Below are positions 8,942-17,872 of a DNA stretch of 38,862 nt, one piece after another (position 1 is the stretch's first letter; every line of letters begins with the position of its first letter). Origin of the DNA: Lachnospiraceae bacterium (GTDB lineage Bacteria > Bacillota > Clostridia > Lachnospirales > Lachnospiraceae); assembly GCA_003979345.1 (NCBI GenBank), contig RYVZ01000032.1:1-38862 (forward strand), read 5' to 3'. The position numbers and the translations under genes were made by a program. Below the pieces are notes generated by a model. It worked only from the letters and a program-made list of their open reading frames with translations. It did not search any database and was not told the DNA's origin.

Positions 8942-10135
8942 ATGGGATTCCATAGAGATGACTTACAGAAATCACGAGATATCGATTACCGGGATAAGAA
9001 ATTAGAAAAAATTGCGATCATGGCCGCTTCGGACAGCATCATTCTGCCTAATTATATAAAAGAGCTGCTTAAAGTGAAGAAAGCTGATATTACGGTGGTT
9101 GGTTTTCAGAAGACGCAATGGGCGAAATTCTATAAGAGAAATCATATCAGGTACATCTATATTCCGACGGCAGTGTCAAAGCCCGGTGATCTTGTGTACT
9201 GGCTGAGGGCGCGGCTGTATCTGTTGATCTATAAGGGTACGTTTGATTTTGTACACGTGCAGAGCGCAATCCTCACTTCCATGGTGTATGGGGACATATT
9301 AAATGCAGGAAAAGGGAAGATGATCATCACATATTGGGGAGGTGATATTTACAATAAAAAGTACCAAAAATTCAGACAAAAAAAATGTTATTTGGATAAG
9401 GCAGATCAATTGACCGTAATGATAAGTGATATGAAGGAGATTTTGAATAAGGAATATCAATTTCGATACGATCAAAAGTGCAGCGTGCTTGATTTCGGAA
9501 ATGTTGTAATAGATCGCATGGGCAGCTATCTATCCCGATATAGTGAAGCGCATCTTAAAAAAATCGCAAGACAACGTAATCATATGCCGCAGGATAAGAT
9601 CGTGGTTGCAATCGGATATTGCGGGAGAATGCAGCAACAACATATCAAAGTGATAAATCAGATCAGTTGTTTTCCGCGGGATGTTAAAAAAAGAATGTTT
9701 TTATATTGCCATATGTCATACGGAGTGGAAAGTGAGCGATATCTGGCAGAGGTTGGGGAAGCGTTAAAGCAGTGCGGGTGCGCGTATACGATCAGTGAGC
9801 AGTTTATGAATTCTTCAGAAATTGCGTTGATGAAAATCGGAGTGGACATTTTTGTCCATGCTGCAAAGTTTGATGCACTTTCTTCGAGTATGGTTGAGTA
9901 TGTGTATGCAGGTAAAAAAGTGTTCAATCCGGACTGGGTGGGATATCGTCTGCGGGATGAGCTGGGAGCACAGGATATTGTATTCAGCGACTTTGAGGAT
10001 TTAGGATCAAAGCTGCTAGGAGCATTGGAAGATCCTGAGTGGGAGCCTTCGGTCAAAGAGCGAAACAGGGAGGCGGTTGAATGGACCAGATCTTGGAAAT
10101 ATGTCATGCCTGAGTGGGTTAAACTTTATCAGTAG
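8942..10135 (+). CDS. Putative GT-B glycosyltransferase
   Basis: The 397-aa product lacks a crisp signature, but its layout is GT-B-like: an N-terminal IAIMAASDSIILPNYI strand-helix, FDFVHVQSA and IITYWGGDIYN in the first half, and a C-terminal segment with FVHAAKFDALSSSMVEYVYAGKKV that resembles the donor-binding helix of GT4-type enzymes. An in-frame ATG at 8918 overlaps the previous gene, but GGAGAGGTGG (8926-8935) sits at ideal spacing for ATG 8942. It is flanked by glycosyltransferases on both sides. Sugar specificity cannot be read. Confidence 0.65.
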   Translation: MGFHRDDLQKSRDIDYRDKKLEKIAIMAASDSIILPNYIKELLKVKKADITVVGFQKTQWAKFYKRNHIRYIYIPTAVSKPGDLVYWLRARLYLLIYKGTFDFVHVQSAILTSMVYGDILNAGKGKMIITYWGGDIYNKKYQKFRQKKCYLDKADQLTVMISDMKEILNKEYQFRYDQKCSVLDFGNVVIDRMGSYLSRYSEAHLKKIARQRNHMPQDKIVVAIGYCGRMQQQHIKVINQISCFPRDVKKRMFLYCHMSYGVESERYLAEVGEALKQCGCAYTISEQFMNSSEIALMKIGVDIFVHAAKFDALSSSMVEYVYAGKKVFNPDWVGYRLRDELGAQDIVFSDFEDLGSKLLGALEDPEWEPSVKERNREAVEWTRSWKYVMPEWVKLYQ

Positions 10136-10150
10136 ATTACATAGGGGGAA

Positions 10151-11128
10151 ATGATGATCAGTGTCGTATTAGCAACCTATAATGATGAAAAATATATCAA
10201 AGAGGCGATAGACAGCGTTTTAGACCAGACCTACAGAGATTTTGAACTGATCATCATTGATGACGGTTCCAGTGACCGCACGGCAGATATTATTTGCAGT
10301 TATGATGATAAGAGGATCATTTTTATACAGAATGAGCGAAACATGGGATTGCCCTATTCGCTTAATAAGGGAATGGAGATTGCAAAGGGTGAATACATTG
10401 CCCGAATGGATGGAGATGATATTTGTTTTCCCCAGCGTTTTCAAAAGCAATTGGAGTATATGGAACAGCATTCGGATATCACGATTTGCGGAACAAACAG
10501 GCTGGATGTCAGCGAGAACGGAAAAAAGTCGTCAAAGAGATTTTTTCCAGAGGAATCTGAAGCACTGAAAGCGAGGCTATTGTTTGGAAATCCGATTGCG
10601 CATTCTTCATGGTTTATCAGAAAAGAAGATTTTCTAAAATATCATTTTAAGTATAACGAAGATTTCCGCTATTCCCAGGATTATGAGCTGATCTATCGGG
10701 TTTTGAAATCTTGTAAAATAGCCTGCGTACAAACAGTATTGATGAAATATCGCGTCAATGAAAAAACAAAGTCAAATGGAACACGCAGAGATTTGAAATA
10801 TACAATTAAAGTATTCAGACAGATCATGCGTGAGTTAGGGATGGTCGTCAGTGCGCAGGATTTTAAGCTGATTTTTGGATGTGAAAGTGATTATGCCGGG
10901 TTTTCCGGTATGAAGCGAATGACGTTTCTTTTTAGGGAAATCATACGCCGTAACAGGAGATACAGGATATTCGAACAGGATTTTCTGAAACATACATTAA
11001 AACAGACGGCGCAGGGGAGATGCAGAGAAAATAGATATCAGCTTTATATTTGCTGGTATATGATAAGTCCCTTTGAAATCTTGTGGGCGCTCATTAGGAA
11101 TTGGAAGAAGACAGTGCAGGCAGAATAA
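10151..11128 (+). CDS. Glycosyltransferase family 2
   Basis: This 325-aa GT-A protein has the N-terminal SVVLATYNDEKYIKEAI strand-helix, IIIDDGSSDRT for nucleotide binding and ARMDGDD as the DXD metal motif near residue 80. Its N-terminal third is strongly conserved. The C-terminal third is basic and could sit against the membrane. GGGGGAA lies just before tandem ATG codons (10151, 10154). It ends two bases before the ATG chosen for the dehydratase. Confidence 0.87.
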   Translation: MMISVVLATYNDEKYIKEAIDSVLDQTYRDFELIIIDDGSSDRTADIICSYDDKRIIFIQNERNMGLPYSLNKGMEIAKGEYIARMDGDDICFPQRFQKQLEYMEQHSDITICGTNRLDVSENGKKSSKRFFPEESEALKARLLFGNPIAHSSWFIRKEDFLKYHFKYNEDFRYSQDYELIYRVLKSCKIACVQTVLMKYRVNEKTKSNGTRRDLKYTIKVFRQIMRELGMVVSAQDFKLIFGCESDYAGFSGMKRMTFLFREIIRRNRRYRIFEQDFLKHTLKQTAQGRCRENRYQLYICWYMISPFEILWALIRNWKKTVQAE

Positions 11129-11130
11129 CG

Positions 11131-13044
11131 ATGATGAAATTGGTGAATCGATTCGGTAAAGATATTCTGAATATGAAGCTATCTGTACGCAGGGCGTTTT
11201 TGATCCTATATGATGTTTTGGCGGTAGTGATCAGCAGCTTTATGCCATTGATCATGCGTTTTGAATTTAGGTTTCACGAGATACCCAGACGGTACCTGAG
11301 CAATATGCTTTGGTTCCTGCCGTTAGGAATCCTGCTGACAATACTCGTATTCTATTTATTTCGGCTGTATCACAGCCTGTGGGCATATGCAGGTGTTACG
11401 GAGATGCAGAATATGGCAGCGGCATGTGCGGTCAATGCGCTGATCCAATGTATCGGTCTGCATTGCACAGGCCATGAAGTGCCGAGAAGTTATTATTTTA
11501 TATTCCTGCTGTTTTTATTTGCACTAACTCTTTTAAGCCGCTTTTCCTACCGGCTTTTGCGGGAGGCGAAGCACCGGATCATCAACAGCCGGAATGCAAC
11601 GGCAGTGATGGTCGTTGGAGCGGGGGATGCGGGAAATGTCATCATAAAGGAAATCATTGGAAGCTATTATTCCACCATGAATATCAAATGTGTGATCGAT
11701 GATGATCCGAATAAATGGGGAAGATATGTGCAGGATATCAGGATCATCGGAGGGCGCGAGAGGATTATTGATGCAGCAAGAGAATACCGGATCGATGAGA
11801 TCATCATTGCCCTGCCCTCAGTACCCAAGAGCATCGTTCGTGATGTCATCAACATATGCAAGGAAACGGATTGCAAGCTGCGTACGCTTCCGGGAATGTA
11901 CCAGTTGGTAAACGGCGAAGTGAACGTAAGTAAAATTCGGGATGTAGATGTAGAAGATCTATTGGGCAGGGAGCCCATCAGGGTGGATTTGGATTCTATC
12001 TTGAGTTATGTGAAGGGAAAGGTTGTCATGGTGACGGGCGGCGGCGGTTCCATCGGGAGCGAACTCTGTCGTCAGATTGCAACGCATCAACCAAAGCAGC
12101 TCATCCTTTTGGATATTTATGAAAACGGTGCGTATGATGTCCAGCAGGAATTGCTGGCTGCATATCCGGGACTGAATTTGTGCGTGCTGATCGGATCGGT
12201 GCGAAATACGAACAGGATGAACAGTATTTTTGAAACGTATCATCCTGACATCGTATACCATGCAGCAGCACATAAGCATGTGCCGCTAATGGAGGAAAGC
12301 CCGAATGAGGCAGTAAAAAATAATGTATTCGGAACGTGGAAAACTGCGCAGGCTGCAGCTATGAACGGAGTAAAGAAATTTGTCATGATCTCGACGGACA
12401 AAGCAGTCAATCCCACAAATATTATGGGTGCAACAAAGAGAATCTGTGAGATGATCGTTCAGACATTTAACCGTCATTATGATACCGAGTTTGTGGCGGT
12501 CCGGTTTGGAAATGTACTGGGCAGCAACGGGAGTGTGATCCCGCTATTTCGAAGACAGATTGAGGCAGGGGGACCGGTAACGGTGACTCATCCGGATATT
12601 ATAAGATATTTTATGACGATACCAGAGGCTGTTTCATTGGTATTGCAGGCGGGTGCCTATGCAAAGGGCGGGGAGATTTTTGTTTTGGATATGGGCGAAC
12701 CGGTGAAGATCTATGATCTTGCAAAGAACCTGATTCGTTTGTCGGGATACCGCCCGGAGGAAGATATTAAGATCATATTTACAGGGTTGAGACCCGGAGA
12801 AAAGCTATACGAGGAGCTTTTGATGAGTGAGGAGGGAATGGCTGACACAGAAAACAGGCTGATTCATATCGGAAAGCCGATCGAGCTGGATGAGATGACT
12901 TTTTTTCGCCAGTTACGGGACTTAAAGTTAGCGGTCAACCTGGAGGATGTGCAGGTAAAGGATATTGTAAAGAAGATCGTTCCTACTTATGTGACGAAAG
13001 AGCATGAAAATGATAGGAAAAGCCTTGAGGAGGAAGCGAAATGA
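11131..13044 (+). CDS. Membrane nucleotide-sugar 4,6-dehydratase (PglF/WbpM/CapD-type)
   Basis: The 637-aa protein has four predicted membrane helices in the first 140 residues, a CoA-binding-like Rossmann domain with GAGDAG (163-168), and a C-terminal SDR domain with GGGGSIG (303-309). The catalytic set of this subfamily is visible: STDK with Thr422-Asp423-Lys424, then Met432 and Lys436 in IMGATKR in place of Tyr-x3-Lys. The family converts UDP-GlcNAc to its 4-keto-6-deoxy derivative, the entry to bacillosamine-, fucosamine- and nonulosonate-type sugars. The start at 11131 follows the previous stop by two bases; no strong ribosome site is seen, so reinitiation is likely. It overlaps the next gene by ATGA. 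Confidence 0.9.
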   Translation: MMKLVNRFGKDILNMKLSVRRAFLILYDVLAVVISSFMPLIMRFEFRFHEIPRRYLSNMLWFLPLGILLTILVFYLFRLYHSLWAYAGVTEMQNMAAACAVNALIQCIGLHCTGHEVPRSYYFIFLLFLFALTLLSRFSYRLLREAKHRIINSRNATAVMVVGAGDAGNVIIKEIIGSYYSTMNIKCVIDDDPNKWGRYVQDIRIIGGRERIIDAAREYRIDEIIIALPSVPKSIVRDVINICKETDCKLRTLPGMYQLVNGEVNVSKIRDVDVEDLLGREPIRVDLDSILSYVKGKVVMVTGGGGSIGSELCRQIATHQPKQLILLDIYENGAYDVQQELLAAYPGLNLCVLIGSVRNTNRMNSIFETYHPDIVYHAAAHKHVPLMEESPNEAVKNNVFGTWKTAQAAAMNGVKKFVMISTDKAVNPTNIMGATKRICEMIVQTFNRHYDTEFVAVRFGNVLGSNGSVIPLFRRQIEAGGPVTVTHPDIIRYFMTIPEAVSLVLQAGAYAKGGEIFVLDMGEPVKIYDLAKNLIRLSGYRPEEDIKIIFTGLRPGEKLYEELLMSEEGMADTENRLIHIGKPIELDEMTFFRQLRDLKLAVNLEDVQVKDIVKKIVPTYVTKEHENDRKSLEEEAK

Positions 13045-13973
13045 ATGAAGACCGTCTGATTTGGCTAAATGGAGAACTTATCAACGTGAAGGATGCCAAT
13101 GCAAATGTACTGTCCCCCTCCTTTCAATTTGGGGCGAATGTATTCGAAGGAATCAGATGCTATTGGAATGAAGAGAAGCAGCAGTTATACGCTTTTCGAT
13201 TAGCGGAACATTACAGAAGACTTCAAAATTCCATAAAGCTGTTCCGCATGAAATGTCCGTATTCAGTAGAAGAAATGAAACAGTTTATGTTGGATACGGT
13301 CAAAGCAAATCGATATAGGGAAGACATCGCAGTGAGGCAGACCGTGTTTGTTGACGGATTTGGCAGTTGGTTTTCAACGGAGCCCGTGGGAATGTTCATT
13401 GCGCCCGTTGCCAAAAGGAGAGTCGTGCATCCGCTTGAGAAAGGAGAAAAGACGTGTGTCAGTTCATGGGAGCGGATCAGTGAGAGGGATTTATCACCGA
13501 GAATTAAGGTGGGCGCCAACTATGTGAACAGCAGATTGGCGAAATTGGAGGCTGCGGATCATGGTTATGATTCTGCTATATTTCTAAACAGAGAAGGATA
13601 TGTTGCGGAAGGAACGGGCTCGTGCTTTTTTATGATAAAGGATCATACGCTGATCACTCCTCTGCTGACGGATTCTGTTTTGGAAAGCATCACGCGTGAT
13701 ACGATCATAAGGCTTGCAAGAGCGGAATTGGGAATGCAAGTGGTGGAACGTAATGTGAACCGTACGGAACTGTATGTCTGTGATGAAGCGTTTTTTTGCG
13801 GTTCCGCAGTGGAAATCACGCCGATTGTACAGATGGACAGTTTTCAGATCGGCAGTGGCTTACCGGGAAGGGTGACACAGGAGATTCATAAACAATATTT
13901 AGATGTAGTAACGGGAAATAACGAAACGTATGCAGACTGGCTGACACCGGTCTATCAGGAGGGGGGAGCATGA
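13041..13973 (+). CDS. Class-IV PLP aminotransferase (IlvE/Dat-like)
   Basis: This 310-aa fold-type IV aminotransferase shows FEGIRCY (35-41), Arg60 in HYRRLQNS, the Schiff-base Lys156 in RIKVGANYVNS and Glu190 in AEGTGSCFF, which correspond to the catalytic and cofactor residues of branched-chain aminotransferase IlvE. The family also includes D-amino acid aminotransferases and aminodeoxychorismate lyases, so substrate and stereochemistry are open. Its place in a glycan cluster, translationally coupled (ATGA) to the 4,6-dehydratase and one base from an aldolase-like gene, argues against a housekeeping role and for making a special amino acid or amine. Confidence 0.83.
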   Translation: MNEDRLIWLNGELINVKDANANVLSPSFQFGANVFEGIRCYWNEEKQQLYAFRLAEHYRRLQNSIKLFRMKCPYSVEEMKQFMLDTVKANRYREDIAVRQTVFVDGFGSWFSTEPVGMFIAPVAKRRVVHPLEKGEKTCVSSWERISERDLSPRIKVGANYVNSRLAKLEAADHGYDSAIFLNREGYVAEGTGSCFFMIKDHTLITPLLTDSVLESITRDTIIRLARAELGMQVVERNVNRTELYVCDEAFFCGSAVEITPIVQMDSFQIGSGLPGRVTQEIHKQYLDVVTGNNETYADWLTPVYQEGGA

Positions 13974-13974
13974 C

Positions 13975-14802
13975 ATGCCGTTAAAGATGATGTATATTAC
14001 GAACAGACCGGAAATTGCGCGGATTATAGAACGATATACGGTAGACCGGATCTGGGTGGATTTGGAGGCGAGGGGAAAAGCAATTCGCCAGGCGGGGAGA
14101 AATGTAGTACTTTCTAATCATAAGATGGAGGATGTGAGTATCATCCGTAATTGTATTTCCAAGGCACAGCTTATGGTCAGAGTGAATTCGATCTATGAAG
14201 ATTCCAAAAAAGAGATCGATGATGTGATAGACCGGGGTGCCGAGCTTGTCATGCTGCCGTTTTTTGAAACGGTTGACGAGGTAAAACGCTTTTTGGAGTA
14301 TGTGAATGGCAGGGCAAAGACGATCCTGCTTGTTGAGACGATCGGTGCTGAAAAAAACTTAGATGAAATCATGGAATTGTCCGGGATCGATGAAGTTCAT
14401 ATTGGTCTTAATGATCTTCATATTCAATATCGGCAGAAGTTTATGTTTGAGCTTTTGGCGAACGGAAAGGTAGAAGAAATTTGCAACAAGGTGCGTCCTT
14501 ACGGTATTCCCTATGGATTCGGCGGTATTGCACGACTGGACGAAGGGATGCTTCCTGCAAGGCATATCATTGCCGAACACTATCGTATGGGGTCTTCTAT
14601 GGCGATTCTTTCACGCAGTTTTTATGATTCGTGGATCTCAAATGATTTAGAAGAAATTGAGAGAGCATTCAAATTCGGAATGGAAGAAATACGGGAATAT
14701 GAGCAGCGGTTAGAACGCGAGAGTCAGTCATTTTTTGAGGAGAACAGGAAGACAGTCATTGAGGAAGTGAATAGTGTTTTGCAAAAAATTGCCCCAAAAT
14801 AG
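13975..14802 (+). CDS. HpcH/HpaI-type aldolase/citrate lyase family protein
   Basis: This 275-aa protein reads as a TIM-barrel class II aldolase of the HpcH/HpaI group. Arg69 (LMVRVNS), Glu121 (VETIGA) and Asp147 (IGLNDLH) match the substrate-binding Arg and the two metal ligands of HpaI, and a His lies in LSNHKMED (about 49). Such enzymes add or remove pyruvate or oxaloacetate to or from an aldehyde, giving 4-hydroxy-2-oxoacids. Malyl/citryl-CoA lyases are relatives, so a CoA substrate is possible. It begins one base after the aminotransferase stop, behind GGAGGGGGGAG, and is followed 18 bases later by the decarboxylase. Confidence 0.72.
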   Translation: MPLKMMYITNRPEIARIIERYTVDRIWVDLEARGKAIRQAGRNVVLSNHKMEDVSIIRNCISKAQLMVRVNSIYEDSKKEIDDVIDRGAELVMLPFFETVDEVKRFLEYVNGRAKTILLVETIGAEKNLDEIMELSGIDEVHIGLNDLHIQYRQKFMFELLANGKVEEICNKVRPYGIPYGFGGIARLDEGMLPARHIIAEHYRMGSSMAILSRSFYDSWISNDLEEIERAFKFGMEEIREYEQRLERESQSFFEENRKTVIEEVNSVLQKIAPK

Positions 14803-14820
14803 AAAAAACAGAGGAACGGT

Positions 14821-16032
14821 ATGATGCTCAATTATGCGCGGTTGGATCAGATTTCCCGTGAATACGGGGACTCCTTTTATCTGCTGAACAGCAGCTTATA
14901 TGAGGATAATTATTGTAAAATGTTAGACGCATTTCAAAAGTATTATCCCAATACCCATATTGCTTATTCTTACAAGACAAATTATATACCCAAGCTATGC
15001 AGGATCATTCAAAGACTCGGGGGGTATGCAGAAGTAGTATCCGAGATGGAGATGGAGTTGGCGCTGAGTCTGGGTGTAGAATCTGTCAATATCTATTATA
15101 ACGGGCCATATAAAAAAGAAAACTATATAGAAAAGCTTATGCTTGGAGAGGGGTATCTGAACATAGACGCCGATTATGAGATCGCAATTGTTTCCAAAAT
15201 TGCGGAGCGTCATCGGGACAGAGAGTTTGTTGTCGGAGTCAGATACAATATGGACATCGGGCAGGATGTGCCGTCCCGGTTCGGAATACCCAAAGAAGAC
15301 CTGAAATGCGCGATTGAACGGCTAAACAGGATTCCCAATCTGCGTGTGACCGGATTGCACTGTCATCTGCCGTTTCGCTCGCCGGATTCTTTCCAGGCCA
15401 GAATGAAGGATTTGAAAGAACTTCTTTTTGGTGAGATGAAAGGGTATGTTTGGTCATATATCAGTTTGGGCGGAGGCTATATGGGGGAAGTCAGTGATGA
15501 GTTAGCCGGGCAGTTTTCTTTTGCGCCGCCCAAATATGAAGATTATGCTAAGATCGTGGCAGGACAGATGGCTGAACTTTATCAAAATCACGCAGAAAAG
15601 CCGAAGCTGATCATTGAGCCAGGCAGTGCACTTGCAGCCAATACCATGTGTTTTGTGACACGCGTAGTCAATATTAAAAAAGTCCGGGGAAAAGCGATCG
15701 CAACGCTTACGGGAAGTACTTATAATATAAATCCTTCGGTAAAAAGCATAAAGCGTCCGATTACGGTATATTCGGATAAGGGGCAGGAGCAATATGAAGA
15801 TTTGGACATGGCAGGCTATACATGCATTGAATCGGACTATTTATATAAGAATTATTCAGGCAGTCTGTCCGTCGGTGACTTTGTTGTTTTTCATAATGTA
15901 GGGTCGTATAGCATTGTGATGAAGCCCCCGTTTATTTTACCGGATGTACCAATTTTAGAATTTGAAAATGGCAATCTATGCCTGATCAGGAAAAGTCAAA
16001 GTATCGAAAGGGTTTTTATGGACTTTTTATAA
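14821..16032 (+). CDS. LysA-like fold-type III PLP decarboxylase
   Basis: This 403-aa protein has the alanine-racemase-like barrel of diaminopimelate/ornithine decarboxylases. Lys52 in YSYKTN is the Schiff-base lysine, His180/His182 lie in GLHCHL, the phosphate-binding GGGY is at 217-220, EPG at 266-268, the active-site Cys335 in CIESDY, and Tyr363 in GSYS. It departs from true LysA: HIGSQ is replaced by HLPFRS, EPGR by EPGS, and CESxD is altered. A side chain other than diaminopimelate is therefore expected. Family members decarboxylate at a D-configured or distal amino-acid centre. Its role together with the preceding aminotransferase and aldolase is inference. Confidence 0.82.
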   Translation: MMLNYARLDQISREYGDSFYLLNSSLYEDNYCKMLDAFQKYYPNTHIAYSYKTNYIPKLCRIIQRLGGYAEVVSEMEMELALSLGVESVNIYYNGPYKKENYIEKLMLGEGYLNIDADYEIAIVSKIAERHRDREFVVGVRYNMDIGQDVPSRFGIPKEDLKCAIERLNRIPNLRVTGLHCHLPFRSPDSFQARMKDLKELLFGEMKGYVWSYISLGGGYMGEVSDELAGQFSFAPPKYEDYAKIVAGQMAELYQNHAEKPKLIIEPGSALAANTMCFVTRVVNIKKVRGKAIATLTGSTYNINPSVKSIKRPITVYSDKGQEQYEDLDMAGYTCIESDYLYKNYSGSLSVGDFVVFHNVGSYSIVMKPPFILPDVPILEFENGNLCLIRKSQSIERVFMDFL

Positions 16033-16086
16033 GCCGCTTTATAAATTGGGTCGTTTAGCTCATAAAAATTATTACGGAGGAGACAC

Positions 16087-16185
16087 GACGTTTTTTGAAA
16101 ATTTTTCCGAAAACGTCATGCAAGTTTTATGCTATGCGAAAACTTGAGTCATTAGCTGCTCCTAAAAACAGTCATAGCATGGAGG
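16087..16185 (+). promoter_or_regulatory. Structured leader before the FkbM gene
   Basis: Two perfect 8-bp stems lie in tandem: GACGTTTT (16087-16094) with AAAACGTC (16110-16117), and CAAGTTTT (16121-16128) with AAAACTTG (16139-16146). The loop of the second contains ATGCTATG (16129-16136), which is exactly complementary to CATAGCAT (16173-16180). That element abuts the GGAGG ribosome site (16181-16185) of the next gene. The second hairpin could therefore form a pseudoknot that touches the ribosome site. No match to a named riboswitch was recognised. Confidence 0.45.
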
Positions 16186-16191
16186 GTAAAA

Positions 16192-17235
16192 ATGAATTTG
16201 AATTTATTGTCAAAATTTTATGAGAGACTGCAGGATGAAGAATCACGAAAATTGTTTTCTGTGAAATGGGAGATGTTGTTTGGAAATAAAAAGTATAGTG
16301 ATTTTATGAATACGCTGCTAGAGTTGGACTGCAAATGGAATATCTCACAATATGATGATTTTCGGGAAAATGTCAGCGATAAAAAATTGGTCATTTTCGG
16401 TGCAGGTACGGATGGAAAGATGACATATGATATATTGATCAAAAACGGGATATCCGTTTATGCTTTTTGCGATAATGACGGGGCTAAGTGGGGAAAAGAT
16501 TTTTGCGGAAGGATCGTCCTGCCGCCTGCCGAAGTAAAGAAGCAGGGGGAAGAGTATTATGTTGTTATCGCGTCTCATAATCATGCGGGAGAGTTGTTAT
16601 ACGATCTGACCTCTGATTATTTTCCGAGAGAAAACATTTGGTTTCCGCGCTTGGGGACGGTCTATGCCACAACGGGCGTGCAATATTTTGACTGTCCGGA
16701 GCTGAATCCGATAGGGGCGGAAGAGGTCTTTATTGACGCAGGATGCTTTGATGCGGATACAAGCCGGCAGTTTGCAAAATGGTGCAATGGAGAATATAAA
16801 CGCATTTTGGGTTTCGAACCGTCTGAATCAAATTATAAAAGGTGCCTGGAAAATAATAATCTGGACCATTTTGAACTGTTGCCATATGCGACATGGAATA
16901 AAAAGGATACGTTATATTTTTCTAACAGAGGGTCTGGTTCCAGAATATCGGATGCGGGTGAAATAACGCTGGATACGGAGAGCATTGATAACGCTTTGGG
17001 CGGAGAACGTGCCACCTTTATTAAGCTGGACGTAGAAGGGGCGGAACTTGAAACGCTGAAAGGTGCAGAGCGGACAATTAAAGAGTATAAGCCCCGTTTG
17101 GCAATTTCGATTTACCATAAGCCAAGCGATATATATGAGATACCGGAATTACTAATGGAATATAGAAGTGATTACAAGTTTTATATACGGCATTACACAA
17201 GTTATGTGTGGGAAACGGTGTTATACGCTATTTGA
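16192..17235 (+). CDS. FkbM-family methyltransferase with N-terminal Rossmann-like domain
   Basis: The 347-aa protein has two parts. Residues about 60-150 form a Rossmann-like unit (LVIFGAGTDGKMTYDIL, then YAFCDNDGAKWG) often seen fused in glycan-cluster proteins. Residues about 175-347 are an SAM-dependent FkbM/Methyltransf_21 domain with VFIDAGCFDADTS, a GFEPS acidic strand end and the FIKLDVEGAELETLKGA signature. FkbM enzymes O-methylate sugars or polyketides, so it probably methylates a glycan residue. GGAGGG precedes the ATG. It is separated from the decarboxylase by a 159-base structured leader. Confidence 0.83.
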   Translation: MNLNLLSKFYERLQDEESRKLFSVKWEMLFGNKKYSDFMNTLLELDCKWNISQYDDFRENVSDKKLVIFGAGTDGKMTYDILIKNGISVYAFCDNDGAKWGKDFCGRIVLPPAEVKKQGEEYYVVIASHNHAGELLYDLTSDYFPRENIWFPRLGTVYATTGVQYFDCPELNPIGAEEVFIDAGCFDADTSRQFAKWCNGEYKRILGFEPSESNYKRCLENNNLDHFELLPYATWNKKDTLYFSNRGSGSRISDAGEITLDTESIDNALGGERATFIKLDVEGAELETLKGAERTIKEYKPRLAISIYHKPSDIYEIPELLMEYRSDYKFYIRHYTSYVWETVLYAI

Positions 17236-17262
17236 GAATGTTATCGATTGGGGTGTGCGGTA

Positions 17263-17823
17263 ATGGTATGGCGCATAAAGGAGCAGGGGATCGTTGTGAG
17301 GCATGATATGCTTATTCTGCGGGATTGGTATCATATTAGAAAAAAATATTATAAAAACACAGAAAATGCAAAAGCTGTCTATTATATAAAGCAAAAGCTG
17401 TATTGGGAAAATATAGCCAATGTTCCTTTCCTGGGAGTGAGGGGTAATATAATTGCCCGGTACTATAATAGAAAGTTAATACGATGTTATGGGATTTTTG
17501 TCGGAGATCATTGTAAAGTAGGGGAAGGCTTAAAATTGCCTCATCCAAATGGAATTGTAATAGGAAATTATGTCAAAATAGGAAACAATTGCACTATATT
17601 TCAGCAGACTACTCTTGGTGCAAAAAGTATTGAGGCATGGAAAAGCGGTGCCATACATGCATATCCTGTTTTGGAAGACGGTGTAGTGATCTATGCTGGT
17701 GCAAAAGTAATCGGGGCGGTCAGGGTCGGGGAAAATACTTGTGTGGGAGCGGGCTCATTATTGATGCGGGATACGCAAAAGAATAGTGTTTACGCAGGTA
17801 TTCCTGCAAAAAGGATCAAATAA
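17263..17823 (+). CDS. Serine-acetyltransferase-like hexapeptide acetyltransferase
   Basis: This roughly 186-aa protein has a short helical N-terminus and a C-terminal beta-helix with LPHPNGIVIGNYVKIGNNC, an IFQQTTLGAK coil and GAGSLLMRD...YAGIPAKRIK, the layout of CysE-related acetyltransferases. The conserved His in HPNGIVIG is the usual catalytic residue. In glycan clusters such proteins O-acetylate sugars rather than serine. The start is uncertain: a TTG at 17248, ATG at 17263 (GGGGTG upstream) and GTG at 17296 (AAGGAG upstream) are all in frame. A weak hairpin with a T-run follows the stop, and the + strand cluster ends here. Confidence 0.75.
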   Translation: MVWRIKEQGIVVRHDMLILRDWYHIRKKYYKNTENAKAVYYIKQKLYWENIANVPFLGVRGNIIARYYNRKLIRCYGIFVGDHCKVGEGLKLPHPNGIVIGNYVKIGNNCTIFQQTTLGAKSIEAWKSGAIHAYPVLEDGVVIYAGAKVIGAVRVGENTCVGAGSLLMRDTQKNSVYAGIPAKRIK

Positions 17824-17824
17824 A

Positions 17825-17853
17825 CAGGCGTTAAATCCAGCGCTTGCTTTTTC
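17825..17853. terminator. Probable weak bidirectional terminator
   Basis: CAGGCG (17825-17830) can pair with CGCTTG (17841-17846), with one G-U, and is followed by CTTTTTC on the + strand. On the opposite strand the same hairpin is followed by TTTATTT after the convergent minus-strand gene. The position between convergent genes supports it; the stem is short. Confidence 0.5.
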
Positions 17854-17872
17854 ACTAATATTTATTAACATA

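Noticed and set aside
15983..16124. A short + strand frame ending in a natural-looking peptide (NYYGGDTTFFENFSENV)
   Set aside because: It has no ATG or GTG start, no ribosome site at usable distance and overlaps the decarboxylase end. It could be a remnant, but the hairpins in the same stretch explain the base pattern better.
16095..16250. A TTG-started mini-ORF running into the FkbM gene
   Set aside because: The spacing to GGAGGAG is about 12 bases, the peptide resembles nothing, and it reads through the FkbM ribosome site.
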